Shown here piece by piece: positions 10,163-22,600 of a stretch of 64,000 bases of DNA (position 1 is the stretch's first letter; each line of letters starts with the position of its first letter). Made by a program: the position numbers and the translations under genes. The DNA is taken from assembly GCA_014529385.2 (NCBI GenBank), contig CM043957.1, forward strand, positions 88,601,881 through 88,665,880, written 5' to 3'. The notes under the pieces are model-generated. The model made no database searches. It saw only the letters and a program-made list of their open reading frames with translations, and was not told where the DNA came from. The stretch is from Adiantum capillus-veneris (lineage: Eukaryota; Streptophyta; Polypodiopsida; Polypodiales; Pteridaceae).

Positions 10163-13100
10163 TTATTTGGCAATGTTCAATGGCACTTTTTGGGCTTCGG
10201 TTCCTTGACATAGAGAAGATGGAATCTTCATTTCTACAATAGGATCAAGCAATCCCTCACTGAACATTCTTTCAAATAAGGAAGGAGTATGTCCACTTTT
10301 TGATAACTTAAACTCACTTTCTTCCCAAATGATACTAGGTATGGCTAGCGGGTTATGGTCTTTGTAAGGTTGAGTTTGCCTAGGTTCTGGCTCTAGCTCC
10401 CTTTGGATCTCCTCTACCAAAATCCTTAAGTGCTTGACTCACTTAATCTCCTCTACAAGGTTTGAGTGAGTCCTAATCTTCTTCATGGTTTCCTTGGGTT
10501 TTGGCCCTTGTGGTTTCTCTTGGAGGTTCTTGTTGGGTTTGGTTAGCCTTGAAGACACCCATTGAATCATTTGTGGCATGGAAGTGGTTTCCTTATGTCA
10601 TCCCCTAATGGTGTCCTTGCTTGACTTCCTCTCACGTTGATCCCCATTGGATTTTCCCTCATGGTGGCCGTCTTAGTTTCCAAGGTCTCAATTGAATTTG
10701 AATCATCTTCGGGGTTGTTCATATACACGGGGCCATCAATGATCCCTATGTTAGTCTTTGAACTAGGGTTTGAATTTGTAGCTTTTAGCAATCTCTTCCT
10801 TCGTGTTTTCTTCTTCTTTGCTTGGGTGATTGATGCAGCATCTCTCTCTCTTCGAGGATATAATTTTGATTTTGAAGCATCAACCATGTGAGTACATTTA
10901 CTAGTACAACAAGTGTAGTTTGTGGTGTCCCATTGGTAATCTCAATCAAGTTCAAGGGTGTGATCTTTGGTGTGTTTGGATTATTGGGACATTGGGAAAT
11001 CAAATGATTTATGCCACAATGATTACACATAAGTATTGGCATTGTAGATGTGCCCCCTTGAGTTATTTGCATTGGTGTAGCATTCCTTAGCATTCTAACA
11101 GGACACTTGGCTACACGATATGGTCCACCACATTCGTATCATTGAAGAGGTGGTCTCTTTGCATTGATGTTGATGTTTTGGCCTCTTGTTGCAAGAGCAG
11201 CCGCTTGATATACAAGCTTAATTTGTCCCCAGTGGTCCTCTATGGAGTCTTGAGAACACTCCTCAAGCATATCAAGTCCATAGGTAATACTAGAGTCCAT
11301 GTCATCCTCACAGTCCAAATAAGCACTATATGGATCACAACCTACTTGGTTTATAGAAGCGACTCTCGAATGTGGAAGTTGCGATCCTAGCACTAGAGAT
11401 GGTAATGGTGTGGACTTGATAACATTTTGGGCTCTAGGGACTATGTGCTATGATGGTTGCTCAACAGATGGGACATGCATTAATGCAAGACCTCGAGGTG
11501 ATCTGTCAGGCTAAAGGTGGTCTATTTGCCATCATGCATTTAAGCACTAAGAAATTTTAACTTGATAACAATACCTACCACATATATTGTAATTCCTATT
11601 AAACTTTACTCTAAAGATAGGGCAATCATTGATGCCATTATGACTATACCTACCACATAAATTGTAATTCCTATTAAACTTTACTCTAAAGGTAGAGCAT
11701 TCATCGGTGCTATGTGGACCCAAGCAGACTAAGCACCATTGTTGCTCCCTTCTTGGATTCATATGATTGTCTTGTGAAGCACAATTATCTCTAAGGCTTT
11801 CTTGAATAGCCTTGGGGAGATCTGCCAAAGTCATCTCACATATATTTTGCTCTTTCATGACAGGCTTTATTGTCATTGGATCTTGCTCATATGCTTGTAA
11901 GCTAGCAGACTTCGATTCAGAAGACACACTTTCTTCTACAATCATTAAATTGTCTTCTAGTTGGATTGCAGGGGCAATGACTACTTCCCAATTAGTGATA
12001 CCTCTAATGACTAGGCTATTGTAGATATCGTCATGTCACAACCCTCTAATGAATCTATCAAGCATCTGGTTATTGTTGAAATGTTCATTTGTAGTACAAT
12101 AAGAATTTAGATTCTTTGAATGACTAATAAAATTTCTCATTGACTCCGCTTCCTCCCATTTGGCTTTTTGGAGCTGAGATGCTACTCCCCAAAGCACACC
12201 CTCTCGTATGTACTCTTTCAAGAACACTCTCCTAAGAGTAGGGTAATGCATGTGCTCTTCAACCCTTAAGGTCCTATACCAATCTCCAGCCTTCCCGCTC
12301 AGGGTCAAGTTTAAAGCTTTACACTTATGTAGCTCATTGTGATCTTTTAGGGAATCACATATGTATTCAAATACCTCAATAATGTCTCCATAACCATTGA
12401 ATTCATGTGTGAGATTGTCCGCTTGTATTACCTTGTGTCTAGGCTCTCTCTCAAGTATGCTACACATATTCTCCGCAATAGATCAATCGATAGTTTGAGA
12501 AAATGCTACTAAATCACCTAAACGAGCAGGTATATGCACTCCTAGAACTACATGTGGAACGGGGGTTGGCATTGGACTTGGCATATGTACGGTTCTCGGA
12601 TCCCATGCTTGGTATGGTGTTGTGCCATGCAGTGGTCCAAAGTTCACATGTGTGGTCATAGGCATAACAGATGCAGAATATGATATGTTAATGCTGATTG
12701 GCATGGCTTCACTTAATAAGAGTTCGAATAATGAGATCGTGGAGCATAAGCCATTGAAATAATTGGGGGTGTAGGAGCTACACGAGCATGAGTGGCAGCA
12801 TGTACATATGATTGATGCACACTTGCTGGTACTACTATATACATTATGAGACTACGTAGCACTTCAAACTAACCACCGAGGTCAAAGGTGCACTTTCCAT
12901 CATGCTCATTACCGGAGTAGGTTGGTCTCCAAGAAAAGTTGAGCTAAGTCTGGGAAACAAAAGGTATCGCTCATGGGCTCAAACTGTATCGGGACTTGAG
13001 GTGAAAGAACATAGGAAGCATCCATGGAACTCATTGAAGGAGTCTCCATTTGTGATAGGGTTGGTTTTTTGGTCTTGCCCGTATCCAAGAATCTCATAAG

Positions 13101-13970
13101 CCCCATTGAAGGTATGTTAATCCCTCTGTTTTGCATCTGCAATTGGAAAATCCTACGGATGACATCACAAAGCATCCGCTGCTACTATTATAGACTGGTG
13201 GCACTAGATGTGGATTGTACAACATCAAACCAATCCACATGGTATGTGTAGCACGTTTATAGGTTGGTGAAAGTTTCAACTTGTAAATCATGCTAACAAT
13301 TTTCATTGAGAAATACCCCATCTTGGTGTGCTGGAGGTTTCCCTTGAAGTGGATGCATTATGGCTCCCTTTGGCTTGACTCTTAGTGAATGCTAATTTGG
13401 AGAACTTGATTGCTTGATTGGTACGAATGTTGTCATAAAGGCATTTTCCTTCATTGCTTGGCATTGTTCTACCATTTGAAAACTTTTGATTTCCTTCTCT
13501 CTAGCCACCTGGATATAACGTCTGACTTCTTGCACTTCTGCAAGACTCCTACCATCATGTAATAGAACTTCACATGGTGAAAGCTTTGTAGGGCCTTTAG
13601 TGAATGCAGTGGATGTCCACATGGACACTCTTAGGGAGCGCGAGGTCTACATGAGATATGAAAGGTGAATCTACCTCCCTGCCCCCTTTGTTTACTTCAC
13701 TAGCTGCAAGTTCAAAGCAAGTAGCTCTACTAAAGGTTTCTATTAAGTGACTGAACATGCTAGATCCAAGATGTGGGATCCCAGTGGGACCAAGACATGC
13801 TTGTTTTGACTTGAACTCTCAGTGTTTTGTGTAGGAAACTCCTCCCTCCATGATATCGTAGTCGGAGGAAGAGTAACTAACCACGATGTGTGGGTCTTGG
13901 GTCGCACTACCTTGGGTCCCAACCGAAGGTCCATAACCTAATGTGGGTGGATAGTGGGTACATACATAAA
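10163..13970 (-). pseudogene. gypsy gag pseudogene with several zinc knuckles
   Basis: Minus-strand pieces read from 13,970 down. An N-terminal Tyr/Pro/Ser-rich part lies near 13,970-13,800. A capsid domain follows at 12,467-12,036 (FNGYGDIIEVFEY...LSGKAGDWYRTL, then FLKEY and RFIRGL), which fits the retrotransposon gag family. Knuckle-like clusters follow: CLVCLGPHSTDEC (about 11,740), a duplicated CGRY segment (11,706-11,571), a Y-E-C-G-G-P cluster near 11,120 whose first Cys codon is TGA, and CNHCGINHLISQC (about 11,020). The last part (10,887-10,163) is Lys/Pro-rich. Gag packages element RNA. Stops and frame changes occur every 200-400 bp, so it is dead. No LTR or pol in the same orientation was found. 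Confidence 0.65.
11571..11706 (-). repeat. tandem duplication inside gag zinc-knuckle region
   Basis: Two copies of about 62 bp (11,571-11,632 and 11,645-11,706) share ATACCTACCACATA and the run TTCCTATTAAACTTTACTCT. In protein this duplicates the FRVKFNRNYN(L/I)CGRY segment. Confidence 0.85.
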
Positions 13971-15809
13971 ATGAAGCACTCTCTAGCTAATCAGACTCAA
14001 GGATTCAAACAATGAATAGATACACGTGACTCTCATACCCTAAAAGCATTGAGAAGTATCCTAGGAGGCCTCTCTATTTGTTATTTTGGTTGTTTTCACT
14101 TGATTTTTTCTTGTTTTTCCATCTTTTTTTGATGCACGAGATGTGGAAAAGGACGTGCGATAGCTCCAAACCAGCATATCATTTAGAGGAATGTAGCATG
14201 CTTTATAGCACAAGGTTAGGCTCCCCAAAGTTCCCCTAATCCCACAACAATCAATCTCTACTTAGGCGTATGGATACAAAGTGAAAGTCTAAGGGAGGCT
14301 TGTGGAGAGAGAGGTGGAGCCTTCATCTCACATGCCTCATTTACCCCTTGTAAGAGTAAGATTTATATATAGTTTTGGGCTCACTATTACCCTCAACCAA
14401 GAGGAGTCTATGGAGAATGCCTCTCCCTATATCTATTATATATATAAAAAGATTGAGACCGGGGACGTTGGGGCCTTTCTTTTTCCGCTCATGCAAGACT
14501 AGTTGGAGTTAAGTTGAGTTGACTTAAATGTGAGTTGAATAATTTTTCATAAAAAAATGTGTGAACTAAAATGAAATTTTTGAATTGGTGTTGAACTGAA
14601 AACTGAGAAGTGAATTGTATGGTAATCCCAAAACTGCACTAGACTAAAGACATTAAACTGAACCAAAATGCACAGTACACAGTAAGCTGAATAGTGAACA
14701 GATCTAAACAACAGATCTGAGCTAAGCTATGCAAAAAAAGCACCTCAAACCAATAGTACAAGTCACCATTAGAACTTGGCACAAGCACACAATCGTAGTG
14801 GAGACAAGCTCAACATGTGTGGACGGTGTGTCACCAAAGGAGAGCAAGAGCACTCTGCATTAATACATTTGAGAATGCTAAAAAAACTAGGTTACAATGG
14901 CTTTTGTGTAGGTCATTTCGTTCTTCACATACGGATGCCCATACTCGATCGGTCAAAACACTAAAACCTTATCTGCTAAAGTTTGTGGTGTGCCTCTCAT
15001 CAACGATCACCCAATTAATGATCATGCACATATGGTGCTAACAAGCCCGGCCCATGACTAAAAATATAAAAAATAATAAGAATGACGTCATGGGTTAACA
15101 TTTATAGTTCCTAAACACCTTACCCTTGATTGTTTGGCACGTGCATATACAAAAAAATGATTTTTTAACCATGTTGAGTTCCAACTTTGACAAAAAAGCT
15201 TGAATGATAATGCATACCTATGCACCTCCATTGATATAAGCCTCTCTAATGCACTTCTTCTTTGTTTTGTAGCAAAACCCACATTCCCATGAGCGGTGAT
15301 ACAATGAGCGCCAACTGGCTTTCATAGGGTTGCTTGGCCGCACGGAACCCATCTCCCAGGTGACAGAGGACGAGGACTCTAATGCACTTCTATTAATTCC
15401 ATGCCTCAACGGTAGGGCAAATATCACTAAGTGGTAGTGGAAAACTTCTTTACACACATCTAGGGAAAGCATTTATATCCTCGACATTGGGAGCGGGAGC
15501 TCTTGTAAGTTGTTTGAAGAAAGTGTGACATGTAACGATAAAGCTCAAAATGCCCCGCCCCATAGTGACTTTTAGTTACACATGTTTGCAGGAAGTGGAG
15601 ACAGGATTGACCTATGTAGTATGGATTGCCATAACCACCTTGATTTTCTGTCTTCAACAGGGGGCCATTGTCTTGTCTATGCCAGCCAAGTTGTAACCCG
15701 ATTGCAAATTGCTGAATAGTTTCAGATATTTTAAAAGGAAGGGAACGCTTTTCGGGGGGCGAGATGACAAATGGCTCCACATATACCAAGGGAGTCTCTC
15801 AGGTAGTCT
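13971..15809. other. non-coding upstream region of the PP2C gene
   Basis: No recognisable domain on either strand. It could contain the 5' end of the minus-strand gag element (LTR not identified) and the distal PP2C promoter. Confidence 0.4.
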
Positions 15810-15823
15810 GTCTCTCTCTCTCC

Positions 15824-15872
<49 letters not shown>
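15810..15872. repeat. (TC)n(AC)n compound microsatellite
   Basis: About 14 TC units with one interruption, followed by about 17 AC units, roughly 550 bp upstream of the PP2C start codon. Confidence 0.95.
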
Positions 15873-15876
<4 letters not shown>

Positions 15877-16002
15877 TCTGAGCGCGTGTTACGCACGGTT
15901 TGAAGTTTCTGCTGTCTGATTAGGCGCGTGACAGGTATGCTTCTTTCTGCGTTCTAAGGATGTCCAGTCCTCAGTTAGGTCCACATTTTCCGTGCTCAGG
16001 GT

Positions 16003-16003
16003 T

Positions 16004-16086
<83 letters not shown>
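16003..16086. repeat. (GT)n(GA)n compound microsatellite
   Basis: About 13 GT units run into about 29 GA units, 330 bp upstream of the PP2C ATG, probably in the promoter or 5' UTR. Plant 5' UTRs are often rich in GA/CT repeats. Confidence 0.95.
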
Positions 16087-16090
<4 letters not shown>

Positions 16091-16419
16091 CAGGTTCTTG
16101 CTTGGTTTAATGGAACTATTCAAGTCGCGTCATGCCTGCTTGTTCAGGGATGTAATGCAGTCAATTTGGTTCTTAAAAGAGAGAGGTTGTGTTTTTGCAC
16201 GTTTGGTTCTCCTGTTGTTTATTAGCTATTTTACATCATCTTATTCTGACACGATTGTACTTGTGCACTCTCACAGATCATTTGCCACCTCTCTGTTTGC
16301 TTATCAGTTTCAACTCTCCTCGAGAGCACACGAAGGCCTCATAATTGCTTGGTGTGGGTATAGCTTTGGGGAAGTAGAAACTATAGTCAGTAACTTCATG
16401 TGCATCAGGGACATCAAGG

Positions 16420-16668
16420 ATGCCAGCCGGTACCGGAGTAACTCAATCTGCTGTGAATGTTTTCGAAGGAGCAATCGCGCCACAAAGCTCTGTGGGAGAT
16501 GATAGCACCAAGGGCTTATCATCGTCTTCATCAGATACATCCTATTCATCATTGTCAACATCATCACTGTCATTGTCATCGTCATCATCTTCATCAACAA
16601 CAATATCATTAGGAAGAGATAGTGTGATGGACACGGGAAAAATCACGTACTTGCCCACGATTCTTGAG
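16420..16668 (+). CDS. PP2C exon 1 (predicted)
   Basis: ATG at 16420 opens [19 protein letters not shown], similar to other plant PP2C N-termini. A run of Ser/Thr codons (TCA/TCG/TCT) follows at about 16511-16605. The frame remains open to 16743; I place the donor at GAG|GTGTCA (16669), keeping phase 0. An alternative donor is AAG|GTCCTG about 35 bp further on. The domain proper starts in exon 2, so this part is likely a flexible N-terminal extension. Confidence 0.6.
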
Positions 16669-19600
16669 GTGTCAGTTAACGGGACCCTTACAAATCATGA
16701 TAAGGTCCTGATCAAATGTAGCCTGTTATACAAGAATAGCTAACTTTTTTTGGCATTGTGATTGGCGGTGAATATGATTTGATTTAGCTTTTGAAGAAAG
16801 TTAGTGGGATGCATTTCAAAGGCCATGTATGTGATTTTTATGCCTTAATTTCAGGTGGAAGGTTGGTCACTTAATGTTGTTGCTGCAGCAGGACGAACGA
16901 GATAAAGATGGAGTCATGAAAGAGGATTCTATGGTGCTTGAGTTTAAGCCTGCCATTCGCTCAGGGGTATGGAATGACATAGGATTGCGGCAGGTGATGG
17001 AGGATGAACATGTTCTTATTGATGACCTGGTGGAGCACTTGGGCTCCATGTTTGAAGGGCAAGCCTCAGGATCATATTACGGAGTGAGTACCTTTGCTTC
17101 TTCTTGGTCACTTCATTGTCTATCATGATTCACAATGTCATCATTCCAGTTGATTGATATGCTGTTTATGAAGGAATGCTGAGAAGATTGGCCTAGGCAT
17201 CAATTTTGTTCGCGTCTCATGGCATCACTCTTGTTCTTGTTACTCCTTGATAGGGTGTTATGTACTACTTAGAATGTAGGCGCTGCCAACTCATATCAGT
17301 CAGAGACTAGTATAGATGGTCTTCTTGAGGTCTTCAATCACCAGACCACATTATCATTGACTCTGAATCCTGGAAATTGCTATAAAAGCATGGTAAGATG
17401 CCCTCAAATGGATTGTGGGAAATATGGTGTGTATGCTGTATACAGATATTAACAACATAATTGGTCATTAATGTCAAATAGTGTTTTGTTTCACGTTCCG
17501 GTAGTAAGTGAAATGCTTGTGTGAAACACACCATTGGAGCGTGACATGTTTTGGGATTGCTTGCATTGGACAAATCTTATTGAAAGCCCCAAATATATAG
17601 ATGTAGAGGCAAGGTCAAGAACGATAGGGGAAATGATATTGAACCATTCATTGGGGAAGGAACTTGAAAGCTTCTTGGCATTAAACATCATCGTTGAGCA
17701 GATGGGCCTCTCATAGACAGGCTTGGGAGAGGAGAGAAAATGACACCATTGATGACAGTGGTTGCAACTAAGTACAGGTGACTTAGGGGGATTCATGGGT
17801 TGCAAGTAGGATTGTGTAGGACAGTAGCGGATAGCGAGGAGTATTCCTAATATTAGGTTCATGTCAAACCTGTTTTTGAACTATAGCACATGGGCTATTG
17901 CATACATAGAGTGACATTGTGTAGGGGATAACCACGAGCTTTTATAAAATTAGGTTGATACTGAAAAGAGTCCTGTACTCTAGCACATGGGCTATTGCAT
18001 ACATAATGTAATGAGATGGGACAATATAAGATAATGTGTTCCCAATGTACAAGCTTCCTTCGGATACTTAGCGGGAAGGGGCAATCTGCTCCTTTGCTGG
18101 CTGACTTGGCAACCCAAATGTGGCACTATTTCCCAAGGGGAATCCATTTGAAGTCCTCATTAGGGAACCAATCAGGGTTGGGTGTTTGATCAATTCAGAA
18201 TGCAATTGTCTTACGCCATCTGAAGCCCTCATCACAAGGGGATCAATTAGAGTAGGGTGTCTAACCAATCCAAAATGCAGTTGTTTTGCGTCATCTGCCA
18301 CCTTCACCGTAGGACAAAGGGTGGATGTCTGACCAATCCAAAATGCAATTGTATTGCACCAATTGTTCAGTGCACGTGAAGTGGTACAAAATCTTTCAAG
18401 AGCGAGCTGGGGCCTCTTAAGTCTTCTTTGACTGGCTTCTTTGCCTTCCAATTATAATGCAATGTCATTGGCAAACTCAGCATCCAGCAACCTTTCTTGA
18501 AGAGGCATTTGTAACCCCCTAAGAGTCTCAAAAGTGTGCTGGCGACTTGAGTCTCTGTAGATTGGCCGCCTCGTCGCCATTCAAATACAATGCATTGTCA
18601 TTGGCAAACTCCGCATCTAGCAACTACTCTTCAAAGAGGCATTTGTAACCTCTTGAGCCCAATAATTTCAGCCGTGAATTAATATCTCAAAGCATTTGCA
18701 AAGAAGTAAAACAAGGAGGGTGCAATCGGGTAACCCTGCTTGATAGGTCTGGTAGATACAAATGTGTAACAAACTTGGACACTCCAAGTCAAGAATCAAC
18801 CGCGACAGCACCAAATAACCACTTCAAAACAATTCACAGATCACAATAGATTTGCACTGGCCCGGCGGAGTTCCGTGCCTAGAGATATTGGCCCCAAAGA
18901 CTGGCGCCCCTTTCGGTATTTCTTTTTGTATTAATCAATCATCAAAGTACAAGAGAGCGGTTAGGGTTTCACTCTCAGACTCTGCGTCCAGATGCTCTGA
19001 GAAGTGAGGCCCTCACCACTAATTTAAAGGTTACAAGGGATGCCCAAAAGCAGAGCCCCAAAAGCTTTTAAAATCAAAAGCATCAGTTCTCTCTCTCTCT
19101 TAGAGACTCTTTTCTTTAAAAAAAAAAAAAAAAAAAAAAGCAAAAGCAAAATTCGCCTCGCTCATCATTTTCCAAATTAAAAAAAAATAAAATAAAATAA
19201 AAAATCCGCCTCTGCGATTTCCGGAATTTAGGGTTTTTGGCAAAAATTAGGGTTTGCAGGAATTTTAGGGTTTCTGGCAGAAATTAGGGTTTCTGCTGTC
19301 CGCCACGTCATCACTTTGTGACATACCCCCCTCTTGAAAGCATTGTAATCGACCGCGATTACGCCTGCAAAACCGACAAAAGCCATAAACCGTCTTAGCA
19401 GACACTGACTGTTAGTACCTACGTACTAGGAACGCACATCTAGCACATGTACAAAATCGATAGTCACATCACACGACATCACAGGACATCACCAGACATC
19501 ACAGGACATCACATGACATTCAACATTCATTCGGATCTTAGACCATGATTTATCGGCAATGTAGCTAGCAATCACATCTAGGTCCAATCGGGACCTCATC

Positions 19601-22600
19601 GATGTCCGATTGACTAACCCCTATTGCAACCATGTCTATTCGAGATCAATCAGACCAAAATGCTGCAGTCATTTCGTCTATCAGTTCCTGCACTCACAAG
19701 AAGTCAAGAACAAATCAGTATCATAATCAGGAATTCCATTTCATAAAGTCATCTAGCAGAATACTGTCAGCTCTCAGTATCCCTGAAGCTCAAAGAGACA
19801 TCAGTGACTTTAGTATCAAAATCGAGGCATCTGTTGACAAAGGAGTGGAGTGACTCCCCTCTTGTGCATCCCACTGCACCAGATCTCCGGCCAAGCTGAA
19901 TTCTGGGTTCCGTTTGGAGTAGACTATGCTAAACCAAAACATCGAGGTAAAGTTTCACAATCCGAGGAGTATCTGCTAGGTCCTCCTCCTCCATCCACTT
20001 CGCATCAAATGCAGGAAAGTTCTTGAACTTAACCAAGAACCGCCTTCGGACTTTACCTTTCTTCGTATCATTATGTGCCAAAATCTGTTCAGGAACAAGG
20101 ATCTCCTCGTTTTCTTCCACTTTGGGTTGCTCATCAGGCTCCCCATCATCAGGCACATCACCCTTAATAGGGTTCAAGAGACTCACATGCAATGCATTGT
20201 GAATCCTCCAAGTATCTGGCAGTTTCAATCGGAAGGAGACATCATTTATCTTGTCAGTAATCTGGAAAGGTCCGTAGTATCACATACTAAGCTTTGGAAA
20301 AAGCCTCTCCTTTCCCTTCTTCTTTCTTAGGCGTGCCTTCTCAAAAGTAAGAGCACCCAATCATCCTCCTTCAGTTTCAAGTCGCGACGATGGCGATCCG
20401 CTGCCTTTTTCTGTCGTTCTTGAGACTTCTGTAAAGTCTCGCGAACCTTGGCAAAAGTCGTATCCAAATCTCGCGAATATTCATCCGCTTCAAATTTCTA
20501 ATCTTTCGTGCTCAGGAAGGATGGAACCTTCGTAGCAGTTTCAACAATCTCTCATGGCGTCTTCCCCGTCGAAGAGTGTATCGTGTTATTGTAGGCAAAT
20601 TCCACCAAAGGTAAGTTCTTTTCCCATTGAGTCTTCTGATGCGAGATACAAGACTTCAATAAATCTAAAATCACTGAATTGGCAATCTCAGATTGCCCGT
20701 CAGTCTGCAAGTGGAACGATGACGAGAACTGCAACCGCGTGCCAATGTTCTCCCAAATTGCCTTCCAAAACAAACTCATAAATCTAGGGTCTCTGTCGGA
20801 GACAATCGTCTCAGGCGTGCCATGTAATCGGAAAATCATCGTGATCATTCTGTATTCTCGGGAGATAAAAAAAAAATGAAATCCATTTTAATACTTTCCC
20901 AGGGGCGGGTGGGTATGGGTAAAGGCTGTAACAATCCCTATGCTTTATGCCTGTCAAACTTGACCTTCTGGCATACCAAGCAACTGCGCACAAACTCTTC
21001 CACATCCTTCTTCAGTCTCCACCAAAAGAAATCTCTCTACCCCTTTCATGGTGGTAGCAATGCCGCGGTGACCCGTAAAAGGTGGACAGTGGCAATCAGT
21101 CATAACCTTTTCCCTCAACGGTTGTGTAACGCACAACATAGTCTTTTTCATCAAGTAGCCTTCCCGAAGGGTGTATCCAGCTACTGTCTCCCCATCCCGT
21201 ATCCGTGTGAAAATATCTGCAAAACCTGTATCTATGGCATACTGATCGACCATATCCTCGAAGCTCCTATGATGTATCGCGGAAATAGCCAGAACCAACG
21301 GTTTCCGAGACAAAGCATCTGCCACCACATTCTTCTGTCCCTGCACATGGACAATCTGGAAGTGGAACTGTGACAAGATGTTCACCCACCGCATCTGCTT
21401 TTCCGAAAGCTGCTTCTGTGACAAGAAGTAGCGCAAACTCTGATGGTTTGTAAAGACAGTAAAATCCGCTCCGAGTAGGTAATGCCGCCACTGAGTAAGA
21501 GCATGGATAACCGCCAAAAGCTCTTTCCCATAGATCTGTGTTGTCATCTCCGGCCTAGAGAACAAACGGCTCTCGTAAGCTATGACATGGCCTTCTTGCA
21601 TCAAGACCGCACCCAGACTACGACCACAAGCATCACAAAATACTTCAAATGACTTCTGCAAGTCCGACAAAGTCAAATCTGGTCCTGTAGTCAATTTCTC
21701 TTTCAATGTCCGAAAGGCAGTCACCTCTGTGGGTCCCCACGAAAAAGGTACTCCTTTCTGTGTCAAGGTATGCAAAGGGGAAGCAACCTCTGCAAACTTT
21801 CGTATGAACCGCCTGTAGTACGAACACAGTCCCAAGAAGCTTCTAACTTCATGGACATTCCTCAAATCGGGCCAATCACGGATAGTCTCTATCTTGGCCG
21901 GGTTCATTTGCACTCCTGCTGTTGACACAATGTGTCCCAAAAAATGTATCTCTGGTAGGAAAAATTCACTTTTCTTAGCATTAATCACTAATGTGTGATC
22001 TCGTAATGCCTGATAGACTTGAAGCAGATGATCTCTGTGTTCTGCCTCATTCTTGGAGAAAACAATGATGTCGTCAAAGAAAGTGCCAACAAATAGCCTG
22101 TACTCTCGAAAAATCCTATCCATCATCCGGTTAAATGTCGCAGGAGCATTGGTTAAGCCAAAAGGCATCACCAAAAACTCAAATAACCCAAAAGTCGTCC
22201 GAAAAGCTGTCTTGTAGACATCTCCTGGCGCTATCCTGATCTGATGATATCCACTCTTCAAGTCAATCCTCCTAAAGCACGAGGATCCCTGTAACCTGTC
22301 GAGTATATCATCGATCCTAGGAATCGGAAATCTGTTCTTGATGGTGATTTCGTTGAGAGTGCTATAATCGATGCACATTCTCCAAGATCCGTCTTTCTTC
22401 AAAACCAACAACACTGGAGAGCAATACGGTGAAGTACTAGGCTGGACAAGACTCTTTTCCAAGAGGTCTTTCACTGAGTTCATAATCTTTTCATTCTGTA
22501 CTCGGCTCACACGATAAGGTGGCCGATTCGGTGGCGTGCTTCCAGATATCAGATCAATGGTATGATCTTCAGGCCCTCTCAAAAGCAATCGGCATGAGCG

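Larger units (their letters stand above)
18060..18758 (-). pseudogene. LINE reverse transcriptase fragment, 3' part
   Basis: Read from 18,758 down: [22 protein letters not shown] (RT motif around GCPLAP), then a decayed F-A-x-D box ([14 protein letters not shown]), then a conserved LINE segment ending in TIAFWIG. Frameshifts and two internal duplications disrupt it. It continues at 25,291 beyond element B, which inserted into it. Confidence 0.7.

Noticed and set aside
15960-16502. 180-codon plus-strand frame through (GT)n(GA)n
   Set aside because: Cys-Val and Arg-Glu runs from the repeat; the PP2C start codon at 16,420 lies in another frame.
19464-19519. tandem GACATCACAG units as a CRISPR-like array
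   Set aside because: Units are about 10 bp with no spacers; the context is a plant retrotransposon 3' region.
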